Positions 46,501 to 57,649 are shown, counted from the stretch's first letter. The stretch: 64,000 nt of DNA from Aurelia coerulea (GCA_039566865.1 CM076960.1:18582501-18646500), one strand, 5' to 3'. A program made the numbers and translations. The notes: generated by a model from the letters alone, not told the origin.

Positions 46501-48150
46501 TCATCAACGTATTACGGAAAGCAATAAGAGTAGCAGAGAGGACTGAATTAGTTGACGTTAAATATATGAATATAAAAATAATGGTTCTGGCATTCGTTTC
46601 AATGACAACGACTATCTTGATTGGTGCCTTGGGATCATTTTCGTTTGGATGGTCGTATTTTGAAGGTAAGTCAACGAGTAAATAAATAAACGAGTAAACA
46701 AGTTTCATAAACATACAGATTTTGCAAAAATGGCTGCTGTGAGTCGGTGACACTAGGCGTTTTACCTCGTTGTACCTTTTCAAACCAACGGGATGATTAC
46801 GCTGTGATTTGTGACCGCGTTTTTCTATTTTCACATACAAAGCTGCTACGTTGCTTTTGTCCTAAGAACTGATTCCATAAGAAAACAATCAGATACCAAC
46901 GGGGAAAACAAGGTTCCGAGCTATATTTTAGCGTTGTTTTGGAGAATAAACCAATCGCAGCCTTGCACAGTTGTCACATGATACATCATATCACTGTGTG
47001 TGACGGGCTGTCATTGTATACCGTTATATTGCCATACTTTTGGGGACAAAAACAAATGGAAAGACACGTTACAACGGGGAAATACAGTAGTGTGACCGCA
47101 TCCAATATCATCAGACACCTTTGATTCACAGGTGGCTCTCTGTTTTAAAATGATAAGCAATTGCAGACAAAGGGAGTTCTCTCAAGCATCAAATCAAAAC
47201 AAACGAAGCTGCAAAGGATGTTACGAACAAGCATGGCTAACTGCCTCATTGTGCCTGCGAAAATGGGCTGTTTAGAGAAGTTATGAGCATATATTGAAAG
47301 GAGAAGGATGAATCTAAATATCTACCATGCAGATTGTATTCATTTGATTCAGAAGCCGAGCAGTAAGTGCTTTATTTACACCCAAAATATACGACCGTTC
47401 AGCTTCTGACTCAGATAAATAAATCTGAAAAACGAATGTTTAGATTAAGTTTCTTTCTTTCAATATATACTCGCTTCTGCTATATATGTCCCTTTCATAG
47501 GCACTTCGAGTGAATTTGCTACCTAAAGTTCACGGCATCCCGTGCGCCATGTCTTTTTATTTGCGATTTGAATAGGCCGTATAAATTCCTTTGCTTGCAA
47601 TGCTAGTTGCTTTGTGCTGGGTGTCTATCAGATAAACAGAATCCAGACAAAATTGTTATAAAGTCATACCTCGTTTCTTTTACCAGATTCAACCCCAGTT
47701 TTAGCGTTTCCAAAACGACCAAGAACAGCTTATCTTCGGTGTTAATTACATGTTCTTAAACATCATCGGACTCACACCTGATCCCTGTTTCATCTCATCA
47801 CTGATCAATTAATCCTTTCTTTTCTTTCTTCAGGAATCTACTTTTGCTTCATATCGCTAAGTACAGTCGGCTTTGGTGATTTGGTCCCTTCAGTTAACGA
47901 CCAAGAACAGCTTATTTTCAGTGTTATTTACATGTTCTTCAATATCATTGGATTGATAATTGTGTCCTGTTTCATCTCATCTTTGGTGAATGCAATCGAA
48001 GAGATGACGTTACTGTGGCAGAGCTTTAAACTCGGATTCAAGATGAAGGAAAAATTTGGGAGCCAGAACGAGGTTTCTGCATCAGAATGTACTCCAGTAT
48101 CGCCAAAGTTTGGTGAAGATATCCTTTTAGACGAGAGAAATAGACCTTAA
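43596..48150 (+). CDS. Two-pore-domain potassium channel (K2P) with GTG filter
   Basis: K2P channels are plasma-membrane background K+ channels. Each subunit has four membrane helices and two pore loops. Exons are 43596-43890, 46390-46665 and 47834-48150, with GT..AG borders and phase 1 at both joins, giving 295 residues. Helix M1 spans about residues 7-25, followed by a charged extracellular cap. Pore loop 1 ends TLFTTVGTGHIVPQT (filter residues 97-101). M2 is LFGIPLYALFL, M3 is IMVLAFVSMTTTILIG, pore loop 2 is STVGFGDLVPS (about 200-210), M4 is NIIGLIIVSCFISSLV, and the tail is short. The first filter reads GTG instead of GYG; the odd Thr codon comes from the start of exon 2. Loop 2 is normal. 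Function may be altered, but the frame is intact. A second K2P-type gene follows 1.3 kb downstream on the same strand. Confidence 0.9.
43979..44584. mobile_element. TA-target element with CCGGGTGTCCC ends, copy 1
   Basis: Inverted arms of about 230 bp start CCGGGTGTCCCAAAAAAATG and end TTTTTTTTGGGACATCCGG, flanked by TA on both sides. Shared inner text includes AACCAGAGCTTTAGCCTTTTGG and its inverse. A TA duplication fits Tc1/mariner-type elements. It lies in intron 1 of the first K2P gene and has no transposase. Confidence 0.85.
44596..44919. mobile_element. GGGGGTAC-ended element with internal 33-bp repeats
   Basis: The ends CCCCGGGGGGGGGGTACTT and AAGTACCCCCCCCGGG are inverted. Inner arms GGGGACGTGCCATCG and CGATGGCACGTCCCC pair as well. 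The middle holds about seven 30-33-bp tandem units of TATACCAATTTTGCGAAAAAG or TATACCAAAATCGTGAAAATCG type. It is in intron 1 of the first K2P gene, directly beside the MULE-like copy. Confidence 0.8.
45217..45405. repeat. Minisatellite, GAGTACAGTGGAGGGCTAGCAT units
   Basis: About eight imperfect 22-27-bp units (GAGTACAGTGGAGGGCTAGCAT and shorter GAGTACAGTGGAGGCTGTT). A composite of several units is itself repeated. It lies inside the MULE-like copy. Confidence 0.85.
45627..45962. mobile_element. Nested TTAA-target MITE
   Basis: TTAA at 45623-45626 and 45963-45966 flank ends AGTGGCTGGGTCACGTAA and TTACGTGACCCAGCCCCT. Removing it and one TTAA restores the expected MULE-like terminus (TTTTACGCCAAG-TTAA-AGATTTGGAACC), so it inserted into that element. 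Confidence 0.85.
46099..46252. mobile_element. Short MITE, CCATTCCGCAGT ends
   Basis: GGCCATTCCGCAGTCGAATG and the inverse of CTGCGGAATGGTC pair over about 55 bp, including AAGGCGC and CTCGG. It ends about 135 bp before exon 2 of the first K2P gene. No target duplication was read. Confidence 0.75.
47688..47812 (+). pseudogene. Relic duplicate of K2P exon 3
   Basis: AACGACCAAGAACAGCTTAT ... ATGTTCTT ... CTGTTTCATCTCATC closely matches the middle of exon 3 (47894-47990), but lies in intron 2 about 180 bp before it. The frame reads NDQEQLIF, then FLNIIGLTPDPCFISSLIN and a stop. The M4 region has gained prolines, and no matching pore sequence or acceptor precedes it. Confidence 0.8.
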
Positions 48151-48575
48151 CAATTGACACAGTTGTACTGGATCGTGTGAATGTGAAAGCGTATTCCTTT
48201 GGGCATTTGTACTTTCAGAAATCTTCAGACAAATTCTACCTCTTTGAGGAAAATCCAAAACTTATACCCTATAACAGTAGATATGCGAGGGATAAGGTTA
48301 AGAAAAGCGAAAGGAAAGGATTGTGAAGAAAAGAGAACATTCAAAGGACTTTTGGAAGTCTAGAATTTTCAGAAAGTCAAAAGAGAGCTTGTGTAAACAG
48401 GAATTCGGTTCTCACTTGAAAGTCTATCTGTTTGTAACAGGCTAACCCTTTAGGAACAAGAAACATAAAAGCATAGGTCCTAACTCTACAGAGTCTTTAA
48501 GTCTACTTCTTAGAAGATGCTAAGAAAGGATGCGCCTTATCTTAGAAGTCATCAGACGGAAGTATCAAAATTGTA

Positions 48576-48581
48576 AATAAA
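48576..48581 (+). promoter_or_regulatory. Candidate polyadenylation signal, first K2P gene
   Basis: AATAAA about 425 bp past the stop; the first good match in the 3' flank. Confidence 0.45.
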
Positions 48582-48700
48582 GTAACGAAAACATATCTAG
48601 AAACAGCTTCGACTCTTGGCCACAAAAACGTGCCTAAAGCAAGAAATTTGGATATCAATGCTGACTTGAGTGTCGTCAAGTTTACAACAACTTGACACAG

Positions 48701-48798
48701 AGCCTGCGTGCAGACTCTACTGATGTATTTTCAGAGAGGCTTCTTGTCCAGTACGAGAAACCTCTTTGAAAGGAATCAGTAGAGTCTGCACGCAGCCT
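48701..48798. mobile_element. Small MITE related to the 26270 element
   Basis: AGCCTGCGTGCAGACTCTAC and the inverse of GTAGAGTCTGCACGCAGCCT make about 25-bp ends. The AGCCTGCGYGCAGAC start is shared with the 9-bp-duplication element at 26270-26614. No duplication is clear here. Confidence 0.75.
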
Positions 48799-49459
48799 AG
48801 ACACTTCCTTTTTGTGCAAAAACGCTGAAAAGTAAACAGGATTTTGAGCCAAGTTGCTTCTAAATAGCCTACCTCCAAAAGGCTACTTCTAAATAATACC
48901 TATTATTTACATTTTCAATTTATCCCCATTTTATGAGCGTAGAGGAAGAGAAAATTTGGCGGGGCTGCCCAACAAAAAATCATTGTTTACAAAAGTGTTG
49001 CCCGACTTAACGCGGATTCCTGCATGATTACGGCTGACTTTTGCAAAGTTTTCCAACGTTGGGGGGCTCCCCCTAGCCCCCTATGCCTCTGTCCCCGTTT
49101 TCTGCTCCAGTTACATTTAATTTCCTTGATTAGTTTTGTTTAACTTTTGTTTGTTTGTTGTTGCCGTACACTGTTTTTATGTAGTGCATTATAGCAATAT
49201 GATGATGATGATGATGATAATAAATGCATTTGAGATCAACTGCGAAGGAGCAGAATCTTTTTATCACAAGCAACAACAAGCCTCAACAAGCCCCCGTTAT
49301 TAGTGAGAAAAGCTTTCAAATTCTATTGTTCATTATTACAAAGGATAACCAACCAAAACATCTGATCAATAAACAAATAATTTCTCCTGCCAGTTCAGAA
49401 TTATCTCCTTGCAAAATAATTTCAACGTGAGGAGTAATAGGATTCAGGAATCTGTAAAT

Positions 49460-52400
49460 ATGAACATTTCTTCAGCTTTTGTGAGAATTTGTTTTCTCGT
49501 TGCTTTGCTGCAAATTTACATCGTAATTACTGCGTTGATACTTCAAAGATTAGAGAAGAAAAGTGAAGTAGCGAAAGATGGGTTGCTTGAAGCTGTTTTG
49601 AGAGCAAAGAATGTAATAATTAAGAATAACAACAGTTATGAAATTATTGATCAACTGAGGAAAGTGTTTGAGAAGGAAAAAGAGTTGGAGATACAGAAAA
49701 GATTTGAAGGGATTGAAAATGCTTATCTTTTCACAATGATGTCATTCACGACCCTGGGTGAGTACTAATTTGAAGTTTAGTTTACTGGAAGATGTGGTTT
49801 CGATATTATCCAGAACGTCGATAACCAAACAGTATTGTGCTTCACATTCAGCTAGTTGAAGATCCATCTTTGTTATGCACGTAAATTCTCTTTTAAGAAA
49901 CTCTTTATAAGAGACTCAACTCTCAGATCAATAAAAATACTAAGAAACTTCACTACTACCAGGTCAAAATCATATCAAAAAAATATTATCTGTCAGTTAA
50001 TGAAATCCATGGCATATTTCCACTTTATTCGAACTTTTTCTTGTTACATATCATTTGGCGTTATGAAACTTCGCTGTTAAATGTTCACAAGGGCACCAGA
50101 TAAAACACAAAAAAATCAAATCTTTTGACTAAAAAAGCTTCATGCCTTTTTGCTGTAAATCTACCGTGGCAATTTATTGATATCTTGATTAGTTTCAATA
50201 TGGCGGCATTTATTAAATTTGAGGCTATGACGTCATCAAATTTCTAAATCCTAAACTACAAAAGCTACAGATTTCTGCTTGCCACCATATTGTAGACCTC
50301 CATAAACTTTGGTTTTCTTGAAGGTTATGTAATGTTTCTTCTATTAGTTTAGGATTTACAATGATTTAAATTTTTCAAAATTTTCTATTAATTTTGCAAA
50401 AATTATCAAATCGCCGCCATTTTGAAAATAATAAAGATATCATAAAATTTCCACGGCAGATTTACAGCAAAGTACCATAAGTTCCTTTCAAGCAATCCAA
50501 TTCAAAGAAAGGAATAATAGAATTTTACACCGACCTTTTTAAAGATTTGAGCCCTATGCTTGTGCGGTGTACTTCTAAGGATATCCTGGTGGTATCGTAC
50601 GCGGTAAACCTCCAAGTGATGATAAGGAAAAGGGTCAACTATCCACTCGTAGATTATAGGAAAAGCATGCTTAAATCTGACAGAAAAGCATATTTCATTT
50701 TTTATTCGCAGAGAAAACAAGACTAGTTTGTTTGAAAATTTTATTCTTTATTCTTATTCAACGTGCTAAACGTGTATTCGCTCGGAACGTCGTGTTTTTG
50801 AACATCTCAGCTACTTTTGGTACTTAAATCTTTTATTTATTACTATCATTTCATTCTTATTGAGCTGGAATAACAGGAAAAAACCGTTTCAAAATCTATG
50901 CAGACAGCTTTCAGGTCTCCTGAAAACATATATTTAAAATTGAGTACAAGGTTCCCAGCAGCGTTCAAATAAGCAGTAACAAGTGAATATTCAACATGGC
51001 TACATTTTCTACAGGTCATGCTTAACTACTCTACTAACAGAATATTTTACACAACAGAAAAGAGTAGTTCTTTCGACCCAACTTCATCAAGTTGACTCTA
51101 TATTTGCCTGGGAATTTTTCAGCCGAGGAGCTATATAATTCGTTGAATAGTTTTGCTTGAACGACAACTCCAAACATTTCGTTAATCAACTGATTTTGAT
51201 AAAAGAAAATTCTTAACATCTTTTATGATGTGCATTCATTTTCCAACGCACCAAATAGAAACGCAATGAGCGCATGCTTTGCCCGTGGCGTGGCCTTGTT
51301 CGGGTCTTTCTTTCCTACTGCTTACGCCTACATCCACCCACTGAAGGTTCTTTGCATCTGTTTGCTACGGATTCATATCATTTTCAAAGCAATTTGCTTG
51401 AATCAATTTTAATATGGGTTCCGAGGGAGGAGGTCGATAATCAGCTTAGCGTTCTCATTAGTTAGCAAGAAAAGAAATGTATTTGAAACTTAGGCGATCT
51501 TTGCTTGAATTCCCATGGAGCATCAAAGTTACAATGCAAGAAAGTTTGCTGGCTAGAATTGATATACCGTAAAAGCTCTATTTAGCACCCTCTCTATTAA
51601 GCCCCCCTCTCTAAGAAGCCCCTCAGATGAAAGTATTCTGGAATGTTACAATGCAAGAAAGTGTGCAGGCTAGAATTGATATACCGTAAAAGCTCCATTT
51701 AGCACCTTCTCTATTAAGCCCCCCTCTCTAAGAAGCCCCTCAGATGAAAGTGTTCTGGAATGTTACAATGCAAGAAAGTGTGCAGGCTAGAATTGATATA
51801 CCGTAAAAGCTCTATTTAGCACCCTCTCTATTAAGCCCCCCTCTCGAAGAAGCCCCTCAGATGAAAGTATTCTGGAATGTTACAATGCAAGAAAGTGTGC
51901 AGGCTAGAATTGATATACCGTAAAAGCTCTATTTAGCACCCTCTCTATTAAGCCCCCCTCTCTAAGAAGCCCCTCAGATGAAAGTATTCTGGAATGTTAC
52001 AATGCAAGAAAGTGTGCAGGCTAGAATTGATATACCGTAAAAGCTCTATTTAGCACCCTCTCTATTAAGCCCCCCTCTCAAAGAAGCCCCTCAGATGAAA
52101 GTGTTCTGGAATGTTACAATGCAAGAAAGTGTGCAGGCTAGAATTGATATATCGTAAAAGCTCTATTTAGCACCCTCTCTATTAAGCCCCCCTCTCAAAG
52201 AAGCCCCTCAGATGAAAGTGTTCTGGAATGTTACAATGCAAGAAAGTGTGCAGGCTAGAATTGATATATCGTAAAAGCTCTATTTAGCACCCTCTCTATT
52301 AAGCCCCCCTCTCAAAGAAGCCCCTCAGATGAAAGTATTCTGGAATGTTACAATGCAAGAAAGTGTGCAGGCTAGAATTGATATACCGTAAAAGCTCTAT

Positions 52401-55400
52401 TTAGCACCCTCTCTATTAAGCCCCCCTCTCAAAGAAGCCCCTCAGATGAAAGTGTTCTGGAATGTTACAATGCAAGAAAGTGTGCAGGCTAGAATTGATA
52501 TATCGTAAAAGCTCTATTTAGCACCCTCTCTATTAAGCCCCCCTCTCTAAGAAGCCCCTCAGATGAAAGTATTCTGGAGCAAAAATGTTACGCATTAGTT
52601 AGAGCAGTGTACATATGGCAGGCTGATTTGTGACACTTCGTTACGGGATCCAAAACTGTACCAGAATGAGAATATTTTTCGAAAAATGATAATTTCTTTT
52701 AAAGGCAGTCTATCACGCATATGATTGGGTGGTAGTGACAATACAAAGAATAGGACATTTGAATGGCTGCTAATCCCCTGACTTTCTACGACCGTAGAAA
52801 GTGATAACGATCAGCCCTTCTCTGTTTCAAATACACAGATTCACAAAGAAATTCGTTGTGTTGAGCTCTGACTCTGTTGCAGCCAATCAGCTACGTGATA
52901 GACTGCCTTTAAGCTTTCCCGTTTCGCTCCCTGAACTGATTTGTCGCTACAAAAACAACAATGAGCAGCATAGGGCTCAAATCTTTCAAATCTTTAAAAA
53001 GGTCGGTGTAAAATTCTATTACAGTTTTCTTTGAACTGGATGGCTCGAAAGAAAGTTTTGGTGCTTTCCTGTAAATCTGCCATGGAAATTTTTTGATATC
53101 TTGATCTTTGTCAAAATGGCGGTAATTTAATTATTTTTGAAAAAATTCATGGAAAACTTTGAAAAATTTTAATTCATCGTAAATCCTAAAATAATGGAGG
53201 AAACATTATATAACCTTCACGATAACCATAGTTTAGGAAGGTCTACAATATGGTGGCAAGCAGAAATCTGTAGCTTTTCTAGTTCAGGATTTAAAAATTT
53301 GATGACGTCATAGGCTCAAATTTAACAAATGCCGCCATATTGAAACTAATCAAGATATCAATAAATTGCCGCGGCAGATTTACAGCAAAAAACCCTAAGT
53401 TCCTTCCAAGCCATTTATTTCAAAGAAAACTGCAATAGAATTTTACACCGACCTTTTTAAAGATTTGAGCCCAATGTTACAATGAGCAAAAGCTAGAGGG
53501 ACGTCTGTGATGAATCTATTCGACAGGCAATGTTATAGCAATGCATAGCATTGCTCCCACATTTCGAGGTTATTTTATCTTCCAAAGCAAGGTGTGCACA
53601 CAATTTGTGAAAACTATCAAAAAATGTGTTTTATATCGCACAATTCCTCATTACCTCAGCAACTTTCTAACGCGAAAAAGACGATTTTTCAGCAGAGTAA
53701 TGCTATTGGTGTAAAGAGCTCACAGTTCAAGCCGAAACACCTGCGTCTTAATTACGGAATAAATAAATGAATGAAACACATTTGCTTAAATGGAACATGT
53801 GGAATGAGCAGATGCATTCACTTTGGCGTGGAAAGATGAGTTTCGGAACAAACAAAGCTGAAAAGAGCGAGTTTTTATTGCAAAAGACTGAACAAATATG
53901 AATAAAATTTGGCCTCCTGTTTTTATACCTAACTCGTAAGCAATTATGATCCTAGCAACCTTTCCTAAAGTAGCTTAATATTTTCTTTCCCGCGCAGCGA
54001 GATTCGCTTGTATTTGTTGTTGCTTTTATTTCAGAAACTTCTGTTCTAAAAATGTCGCTGTAAAGGAAATCTCCAAGCTCGTTCGTTCTTTCGACGGGAA
54101 TATTACGTACAAAATCAATCTAATTCGGGTGGGTCAAAACAAATTTGGAGTGCTTGCTGGGGAGACGAAATACGGTTTGCCGAGGAAATATATGTGCCCC
54201 CCGTGCAGTAGGTTAATGCTCATGCGCCCGGCAGAGTTCCAACCCAAAACACTACTGCGCATGAGCTTTAACCCACTGCAAGGTAGGACACATATGTTCA
54301 TCGTACAAACCGTATCTCGTCTCCCCAACAAGTTCTATCAGGAAGCATTGATCGATTCCAATGAAGCATTCGGGACATCTTTCTAAAATTGAAAAAACTT
54401 AGATACTGATATTTGTTTCAATGAAATGTTTCATACCGTTCTGAAAACAGTTAACGACGATTCTTGAAGACTTGAAAGTAGATTTCGATAGATCTCGGAC
54501 AAAAGTTGTTGGATAAACCACTTAGCTATAGTTAGAAGTAAGCAATTCTGGCAACGAGCAACAAACTGCATTTCTGGATATGGCAATTTTATCACTTTAG
54601 TTTCTTTCGATTTGAGGGGGAGGGGGGGGGGGGAGCTTTTTCTTAGGTAGTTATGGAAGCATAAACAATTCGCTGTGATTGTATCCCGGACTGTACGTTG
54701 GATCTTGCTTCTTTTCATTCGAAAATCCACCATTAGTTAGAAAAACATCGCTCATCTCCAGCCCCTTTTTCTAAATATCCAAAAGTTGCGGCGCCCTCTG
54801 GGATCACAAAAAGTCCGCGACATTCAAGTTTCCAGTTCCCATCTGAGTCTGTCAGAGAATTACTGTGCAAAACCTTATGCAGTTCCCATTCATTCTTATG
54901 TTATTAAACACAATTTCAATGTTTCTTTTCAGGTAACAGTGGACTTCGACCAACAACATCAAGCACTCGATTATTCTACGTTTTCGTCATTCCGTTTGGA
55001 TTCGCTCTCTACATCGTCATTATCGTAACATTGGCCTATCACCTCCGAGATGCGATGCTTAAATGTATAACGAGCATAGAACACAAACAATACGAAGAAA
55101 CTAAATTTCTGAATACGAAAATTCTGCTGATTTCATTTACGACGTGTGTCTGTCTCATCTTGTTTGGGGGAATATTTTCACTTTTGAAGAACCGAAGCTA
55201 TCTTTATGGCGTATACGCTTCGTTAGATGCCTTAACGTTCGTTGGAAATGAGAAAATCCTAACACGAGGCAGTTCCATCAAGGTCTACTTTTCTTTCCTG
55301 CTTAGCCTCCTATTAATGTTTATGCACAGCCTCATTTTGGTTTTTGTTTGTAACTGCCAGCAAGCTTTGGATGAGATTGTTGGTTTCATGACGGGGGGAG

Positions 55401-55891
55401 AAAGTGTAACATTCTGCTTCCAAGCTGAGGGCCGGTCACATTCGAAAGATTACAAAGAGAAGCTCATGGCCTCGTTTGCCAGTCCGGATTCAACTGAAAT
55501 TCTGAAGGAAAACGAAGGTGACGAGGAACTTGCTTTTCCGCAACTTTGGAATATGACATATGAATTTGAACCGGACATTTTGGGGGACCACCCAGCTATT
55601 GGAGGGCCAGGACGGAGAGAGCTTCGCCTATCGGACATATTCAACTCGCAGAAGGAAATGTTTGAGCCAATAATTGAGCATTCTGAAAATATGGACGCTG
55701 AAATGTCCGACAGTTCATCATATAAATCGACGAAAGAATATTTTGAGAAAGAAGGAATCAACATTGGTTCGAATGAGAATTCTGACAACGAGCAGTCTAG
55801 TGGCCAAAGCACACCGAAGGGAAGTAATTGCAGTGTACCATCCAGTTTTTCGAATATAAGTTTACGAGAATTCGAATTGTCTGAGCAGTAG
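49460..55891 (+). CDS. K2P-type channel protein lacking both K+ filter motifs
   Basis: Two exons, 49460-49757 (donor GTGAGT) and 54933-55891 (acceptor CTTTTCAG), join in phase 1 to give 418 residues. The architecture is that of a K2P subunit. M1 is FVRICFLVALLQIYIVITALIL, followed by a charged cap with coiled-coil character. Pore-loop-1 remnant is MMSFTTLG-NSG (residues 97-103). M2 is FYVFVIPFGFALYIVIIV, M3 is ILLISFTTCVCLILFGG, pore-loop-2 remnant is ALTFVGNEKIL (filter position 202-206), M4 is FLLSLLLMFMHSLILVFV, and an acidic, Ser-rich tail of over 120 residues follows. The intron falls inside the first filter codon exactly as in the preceding gene. GYG is replaced by GNS and GFG by GNE, so K+ selectivity is unlikely. 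The long open frame argues against a simple pseudogene. The start ATG is chosen because no earlier in-frame ATG precedes M1. Confidence 0.82.
50141..50560. mobile_element. MULE-like MITE, subfamily B, left end lost
   Basis: Ends CGACCTTTTTAAAGATTTGAGCCCTATGCT-type, with the interior GCTATGACGTCATCAAATTT shared with other B copies. The left terminus is degraded. It lies in the intron of the second K2P-type gene. Confidence 0.78.
50561..51540. other. Intron sequence, nothing recognised
   Basis: Part of the 5.2-kb intron of the second K2P-type gene. Short open frames occur, but none has recognisable protein features. Confidence 0.4.
51541..52583. repeat. 117-bp tandem repeat, nine copies
   Basis: GAATTGATATACCGTAAAAG recurs at 51556, 51673, 51790, 51907, 52024, 52141, 52258, 52375 and 52492, exactly 117 bp apart. 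Units differ by single bases (CTCTCTAAG, CTCGAAG or CTCAAAG; GTATTCTGG or GTGTTCTGG). Each contains TATTTAGCACCCTCTC and TATTAAGCCCCCCTCT. A single related GTAAAAGCTCTATTAAG occurs at 29203. It is located in the intron of the second K2P-type gene. Confidence 0.97.
52967..53478. mobile_element. MULE-like MITE, subfamily B, best copy
   Basis: Starts AGCATAGGGCTCAAATCTTT and ends AAAGATTTGAGCCCAATGTT. A perfect 9-bp duplication ACAATGAGC flanks it (52958-52966 and 53479-53487). Arms pair over more than 100 bp. Non-coding. Confidence 0.9.
54153..54332. mobile_element. Fold-back element with about 80-bp arms
   Basis: CTTGCTGGGGAGACGAAATA at the left and the inverse of CTCGTCTCCCCAACAAG at the right pair along nearly the whole length, meeting at CTCATGCGC / GCGCATGAG. 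It lies in the intron of the second K2P-type gene. No target duplication was read. Confidence 0.85.
54615..54634 (+). other. G-rich run
   Basis: GAGGGGGAGGGGGGGGGGGG-type tract, about 300 bp before the last exon of the second K2P-type gene. It could form a G-quadruplex. Confidence 0.6.
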
Positions 55892-56004
55892 TAACAAATT
55901 ATCAAGCAAAGGATATTGATGATTTTAAACTGTCTTACTTAGCCTTGGCGTTTAGTTCAAACTTTAGATGTGTTAATGTGTGTTAACTTTAGATGTGTGT
56001 TACC

Positions 56005-56010
56005 AATAAA
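56005..56010 (+). promoter_or_regulatory. Candidate polyadenylation signal, second K2P-type gene
   Basis: AATAAA 114 bp after the stop at 55891, at a typical distance. Confidence 0.6.
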
Positions 56011-57391
56011 TATAAATTTCTTCTGAGGAGGAGCAGGCGATCTAAGATTTTCCTGTTGAAGAGTCCCTAGCACCCGTGGGGATTTCACTATGGGGTTTCA
56101 CTATGGGGTCACATGGGGGTGTAAGCTGCAAGAGCCTCTGTTATGATCCAATTCCAGAATTTAAGGCGGGATTGTGAGACCCAATCCAAGAATATGGATG
56201 AGGTTTTTGATAAGTGTTTTCACTACCATTCTCAGAATTTTTTGTAAAAATAAGACCCCAGTCTCACAAAAGTTCTGCAACAATAAACATCCAATTCCCA
56301 GGATTTTCGTGACAAAAACTACCCCAAAACTGACACACATCCTCGCTCGTATGACTGGATAGTGAAGTACCCATCCTAGTCTCTCGCATAAATAAGGTAT
56401 GTATATAGGTCAGGTAGCTTTTAGCCTTGTACACCAATAACCCTTTCAATGTAACAACATACGAGCTACAAACATTTTGTTTTAAAGTTGTACATAAATG
56501 ATGGTTTGGTGAAATAAGATGTATGTTATTCGTTGATCACATGGTCTTCTCAATGTGTTCTGTGCTTTATCTCTAATCAAGACGAACTGGCAATGACAGG
56601 CAGTTTTGCAACAGTTTTGGTCGAAGTCGCAAAGAAATATAGCAGGGTGGGTTCATATCTTAGAAGGAAATAATCTTTCATACTACTAGGAAAACGACAG
56701 AAAGATGTACGCGGAAGAGACGGCAGGACAGGAAGGAAAGGGAAAGAAAGGAAAACGTATTTTGCAACAAAGAAAATGGAGAGAATTTCAGTGAAGAAGA
56801 CTTTGAGTCAGGTGAGAGGGGAAGGTTTCCTTGAAGACTTCCACCTCCACACTATAGCGACAAAGGCAGGAGAGTTCGAAATATTGACGCAGCCAATGAA
56901 GCAGTTTCGCAGAAAACCCTGAGGGAAACCCTAGTTTTATTGCACCGCTAGAAAAAAGGCAGTTGTTGCAAAAACAACTACACTCTTAATCTAACCGTAA
57001 AACGAGAAGGCCATCCGTGAGACCAGTATTCACCGATTGACCTGCTCTGAATGGCTATTTGAGCCACATTAGTTCAGGTACATTTGAAAGTAGACATTAT
57101 GAACAATCTGGTTACCAAGAGTTACCAATCTGGTATTTCATATGAATGAACTGAAAGATTTTTTTAAACTTTGAGAAGACGCTACTAACGTTAAATAATT
57201 ACCTATTCAAACAACATCTACCATTTACAATACAGTCTACTTCTGATAAAACTCTGATAGACTAAACCCCCTGGTCTTCCAATAAACTCTAAGGTGCGCA
57301 ACTATAGGATATCTCATTATTCTTGTCACACAAAAATTTGCGCCGCAATCGTAGAAAGTCGGTCTCTATTCTCGCATGTTTTAAGACCGTG
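56011..57391. other. Intergenic with one weak exon-like stretch
   Basis: At 56595-56650 a short frame MTGSFATVLVEVAKKYSR ends beside a GT. After an AG near 56690 comes a Lys/Arg/Glu-rich open stretch (RKRRQDRKERERKENVF) ending TTTGAGTCAG before GTGAGA. Frames can be joined, but no family is recognised. The rest is featureless apart from GGGGTTTCACTATGGGG-type short repeats near 56085. Confidence 0.3.
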
Positions 57392-57395
57392 TTAA

Positions 57396-57649
57396 AGGGG
57401 CTCCGTCGTCAAAATGTAAACAAAACGATGATTTTTGCAGTTTTTTTGAACGGTGATATCACAAAGGATTTTCATATTTTTGTCAAAGTGAAAGTTGCTG
57501 TTTGGACATGAATCATTGTACTTCACAAAGGAACAAACCAAACATTCATATCTTCCCAAAAAAACTGCAGAAAATAATGGATGAACAATGGATAATTGGT
57601 GACATGTGCGATTTTATGGATTTGTTTATTGTTTGGCGACGGAGCCCCT
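57396..57649. mobile_element. TTAA-target MITE (T2/Kolobok type)
   Basis: TTAA at 57392-57395 and 57650-57653 flank ends AGGGGCTCCGTCGTCAAA and TTTGGCGACGGAGCCCCT. TTAAAGGGG fits the TTAAAGGRR terminal pattern. An inner TGTAAACAAA pairs with TTTGTTTA. Confidence 0.85.

Larger units (their letters stand above)
48151..49459. other. Spacer between K2P genes
   Basis: Contains an AATAAA at 48576-48581 (likely end of the first gene), a small MITE at 48701-48798 and a (GAT)6 run at 49201-49218. The promoter of the second gene must lie here, but no motif was recognised. Confidence 0.5.

Noticed and set aside
54129..54386. Open frames on both strands
   Set aside because: They are produced by the fold-back element at 54153-54332; the two strands read nearly the same text.
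56595..56900. Two-exon gene with a Lys/Arg-rich stretch
   Set aside because: The join is possible in frame, but the donor choice is ambiguous, downstream frames close quickly and no family was recognised.
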